A stretch of 64,000 bases of DNA from Turritopsis dohrnii (Eukaryota; Cnidaria; Hydrozoa; Anthoathecata; Oceaniidae): contig BQMF02000018.1 of assembly GCA_027922465.2 (NCBI GenBank), positions 1,364,001 through 1,428,000 on the forward strand. Reading direction: 5' to 3'. Each line of letters starts with the position of its first letter. Position 1 is the first letter of the stretch. Position numbers and translations under genes: made by a program. The notes beneath the pieces were generated by a model that searched no databases, was not told where the DNA came from, and saw only the letters and a list, made by a program, of their open reading frames with translations. Below are positions 60,831 through 64,000 of this stretch, piece after piece.

Positions 60831-62909
60831 ACGATTTCGAAATAAATTTCGGTACCGGTGTAAGTGAATTAAGCATGACGTGGCATAGTTTATAAAAGGG
60901 GCGGATCTCTCAAGTCAAAATTCACACGTCGTTTAGATACTTTCGTGACTAGAAGTTCGAAAAGTCGTTTCATTTGCGTTTTGGGGTTTTCCAATCATAA
61001 CTAGTGTTTAATTCCTATTGTGTTAGAAAACATATTCAAAATTATTTTATAATGACATCAGAATATTGTATTTCGATGCGAGGGTGCATCAGGATAATGT
61101 AACTTGTGATGCGAGGGTGCATCAGGATAATGAATTTGCGTATGTTTAGCTGAGTAAAATATTAGTCAATTGTAAATATTGTTTCAGACCTACTTGCTGC
61201 ATTTACAAAGTCTTATAAACGTGCTGTTCAGTTCCTTACGGTTTCTTTTAGAACAAGTTCAGTTTTTTATAACGAGACAGGCTGAGCACCCACTTTGGCA
61301 TCGGGGTTCGAAAAGTTTTTATCCGGGGGTAATTGAACAGCAGTTTCTCAACAAAGAAAGAAAGAGAAAGGGATAGCTATTCAACATTTGTTATCAGACG
61401 ACTTTGTACATGTTAAAGTTGCATTTTATGCGATAAAATACTTATAGTTCATAGAACTTATTCCTGTAATTATGCACACGTTCTAGTCACGACGTTCTGG
61501 TACGACATCTACTATCGAAGTATAATATAAAACCTGTCTCGAGTTGATATAGTATTCTTTGCTCCTTTCCAAGTAGTTAGAAAAAGTAAATAAACTAAGT
61601 TATTTTCGGTTCACAGATTAGAAAATAAATTAATAAAAAAACAGACCCTGATGCGTTTGTAGGTTGTTTGAAGATGATAGTTCATATTGAGATGAGAGTC
61701 AAGCAAAACACCAAGGCATTCGTACGAATCAGACATCTTACGAAATTACGACGGCAACGATGACGACGACGTGAGGCAAACAAAAGATTCACTTTACTCC
61801 ATAGATTTGCTTTAGATTGGAAGTCTATTTCACGCTATCTATTGGGAAATGTTTTTAATTTTGATATCATTTTAAGTGAAAAGAAGTGTTTTGAAGTTGT
61901 ATCGGAAAAGAAGACGTGAGAATAGCAGTATTTGCATTGGTTTTCCTTGCTTCCCACATGATTGTATCTCTCTAAGTTTAAGAAGCAAACATCAGAAATA
62001 TTATAAACAAATCTCTTAACCCAAGTATAAAATTTCTATTGTTTTGTGATTCATTGCATATGAATATCTCTTGTACGTAGTTTCGTGTAGCCCCCGTTAT
62101 AAAAATTGTAACAAAGCTGAAATCAGTGGTCTACACAACGGGATCTTCACGAGAGTCGATCATTTGTTTTCTGCAGCTTCTTGTTTCCAGATGGATTCTC
62201 ACTGATGACATCAGCATACTGCAAGCCTTATTCTACTCACATCAGGTCACAGCTGACATCACATCAGGTCACTATCTTTTAAGCATTGGAATCATTTCAA
62301 TTTTTTAAGTTCAAAAGCAGTATGATAAGCTTGTTTTTGCGCATGCGTAATAGCGAAAATCCTCTACTGCAGTGAATGAAGTCGACACAGGAAACTGTGA
62401 TGATTCGTGGAACTGAAAACAAAACAATGGGTAAATTGATTTCTATATTTCTTCTCTATCATATATTTCAATGTACAATTTCACAGAATTATCTAGTGCG
62501 AACTTTCTTTCAATCTAAGTTCTGTTCCATAAAATTGTAAAATAAAGAATTAAGCTGGTCAAATATTCTGAATAATTTTTTCATAAATAAAGTTTTTGTG
62601 TATTTGCATTTAGACACATAAATATTTATCGATAATAATTTGAAACAATATATCTAAATTATATCCGTAACAATAACAATAGTAACAATGATTTTGATTG
62701 GCAGTTGCTAGGCTTCATTCCTAGTTGAGGTGAGTTATGGAGACCTTGTCACGATTTCACAAATAAAAACGTTTTCCAACATCTACGTATAATTAAACAA
62801 CGACTCCAGTAATCACAGTAATAACGACAAACTAACAAAAAATACACAAGTTTTTTTATCAAAAAATATGAAGGTAAAATGAAAAGTAAACTCCCCAAAA
62901 ATAAATATG
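60831..62909. other. Intergenic, no gene recognised
   Basis: Plus-strand frames at 61179-61376 and 62126-62308 show no domain. TCACATCAGGTCAC-like repeats lie at about 62239-62272. Confidence 0.45.
61075..61132. repeat. Two perfect copies of a 25-bp repeat, 33 bases apart
   Basis: GATGCGAGGGTGCATCAGGA plus TAATG occurs at 61075-61099 and 61108-61132. Each unit contains the inverted pair GATGC/GCATC. Confidence 0.85.
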
Positions 62910-64000
62910 TCAGTTATTTGTGGATTCTACCAAACTTGGTCTTTCACAGTCTTGCTTTGGGAAAAAATGTTCGGTTTCCGGTGATTCTGTCACATTACAA
63001 ACATCTACGTCTTCTTCTGGCGAGTTAGATGCTGATGCAACGAGTTTTCTCGGAGCACACTGTTTTCGTTTTCGACCAATTTTCGTTGCTTCAGTCTCGG
63101 CTTCGGTATTTGATTTTACCGGACTTGGTGATTGCGCTGTAAAAGAAATATGATAAAGAGATATAACCAAACCTGATTCAATATCAATATATCTGGTATA
63201 TACCCTTTTTTTATAAGAATACTATAAATTTGAGTGAGCCTCAATATTTTTTAGGGGAATTTAAATTTTGCGCCTCGAATATCTTTAACATATTCTTAAT
63301 TGCTGGATTATAATATAGGGTATATGGGGTAAGTCGGGTCATTAAGTCATGAAGTGTAGTTAGAGTGTAGATAGAGCCTTAGAAACATACTTTTAACATA
63401 ACAACCGTCAATACTCGTATATCATTTTTTTCCGATAAAAATATCGGTTTCTAAGGCTCTATATGTACACTTCAAGTTATAATGACCCGACTTACCCCGC
63501 CGACCCATCTTGCCCCATATTACCCTACAGACATAGGGAACCAGAGAAAACTGTATAGCTACGCAGTAAAATTATTTCAACACCATATTATATATTTGTT
63601 GTCTTTGTTTTATGATAAAAATTGAGCCTGAGCTATAGCTTGCCAGAATATTCTTATAAAGTGTATTCTTATATAGAAAGAGAGTGTGTAACAAACAGAA
63701 AAACAAATAAACATGATGAAGTAATTAATCCTTACATTCTTCGTATCTGTTGACGGGATTTGAATGGTCATGACGTGGGTAGTCGTACTGAAAGTCCGAC
63801 GACGTCTGATAACGCATCATGTTTGGAGAATGGATGTGTCGGTGGTAATAACGTTGGAATTCTGGGTAATCATGACGGTATTTTTCTATTGAGCGTGAAT
63901 GGCGTTCGTGATAAATGTGAGTGCCTTGTAAATCATCTATGCCTACCGATAAATGATAAGGATGAGGATGAGCATAGTAATATTTCCCATCGTGAACGGA
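62910..64000 (-). CDS. Last two exons of an unidentified His/Tyr-rich protein, running off the right edge
   Basis: Exon 64000-63736 (5' end outside the window) and exon 63136-62910 with the stop join in phase 1 (donor GAAT|GTAAGG, acceptor CTTTTACAG). The first part is rich in His, Tyr, Arg and Asp (YYYAHPHPYHL, PEFQRYYHRHIHSP). The second is Ser/Glu-rich with a basic cluster GRKRKQCAPRKL, a possible nuclear signal. No domain is recognisable in these ~163 residues. Low-complexity tails of this kind are common at the C-termini of developmental transcription factors, but this is a guess. The intron contains a foldback repeat. Confidence 0.7.
63316..63527. repeat. Long foldback repeat in the intron of the right-edge gene
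   Basis: TAGGGTATATGGGGTAAGTC and GGGTCATT at the left are matched by AATGACCCGACTTACCCC and CCCCATATTACCCTA at the right. A second stem pairs TAGAGCCTTAGAAAC with GTTTCTAAGGCTCTA. It is about 212 bp, MITE-like. Confidence 0.85.

Noticed and set aside
1..64000. CRISPR arrays, bacterial operons, tRNA or rRNA genes
   Set aside because: None seen; tandem repeats present lack spacer architecture and the window is eukaryotic.

Overview
This is a eukaryotic, AT-rich genomic window from an invertebrate animal, with intron-bearing genes and many transposon relics. There are no bacterial operons, rRNA or tRNA genes that I could recognise. The gene set (fibulin, apolipophorin-type large lipid transfer protein, dystroglycan-like proteins, DRAM, ALG13) is metazoan. 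Intron density, base composition and several splice acceptors sitting just upstream of start codons fit a cnidarian, perhaps a hydrozoan, where spliced-leader trans-splicing is known. That assignment is an inference, not a proof.

Left part (1-7.1 kb). A partial acidic exon on the minus strand runs off the left edge. A compact intronless ALG13 gene lies on the plus strand. A minus-strand gene of six coding exons encodes about 1003 residues: N-terminal ankyrin repeats, a long disordered serine-rich middle with a degenerate ~40-residue repeat, and a C-terminal membrane anchor. Splice phases of all six exons agree.

7.1-15.4 kb. This stretch is mostly non-coding, with foldback elements (one carrying a short MADF-like reading frame), a broken minus-strand coding relic and a two-exon DRAM1/2 homologue.

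15.5-32 kb. One very large minus-strand gene of about 32 exons and roughly 3600 residues encodes an apolipophorin-like lipid transfer protein: signal peptide, LPD_N/vitellogenin-type lipid module, a RKRR furin-like site, a long central region, then VWD, a cysteine-rich C8-like part and a degenerate VWA domain. Its introns hold a foldback element and a 36-bp perfect hairpin.

35-43 kb. A complete minus-strand fibulin gene: signal peptide, two anaphylatoxin-like segments, an EGF-like module, six EGF modules, then three tandem two-exon copies of the fibulin C-terminal module. All three have the same splice phase, so one body could end in three mutually exclusive C-termini.

44-55 kb. Two large, apparently intronless, divergent dystroglycan-like genes lie in opposite orientation, with a broken hAT transposase between them. 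Both share the layout cadherin-like domain, S72/SEA-like domain, one membrane helix and a long cytoplasmic tail.

55-64 kb. This is a transposon graveyard: a tandem repeat with GC-rich hairpins, three copies of an inverted-repeat family with an exon-like core, a Tigger-type element, a Merlin-type transposase shred and a LINE reverse-transcriptase tail. At the right edge sit the last two exons of a His/Tyr-rich minus-strand gene.

The recognised genes share no pathway. Fibulin, the dystroglycan-like proteins and the lipoprotein are all extracellular or cell-surface proteins, but I see no evidence that they act together. All exon boundaries were read by eye from splice signals and phase; they may be off by a few bases.
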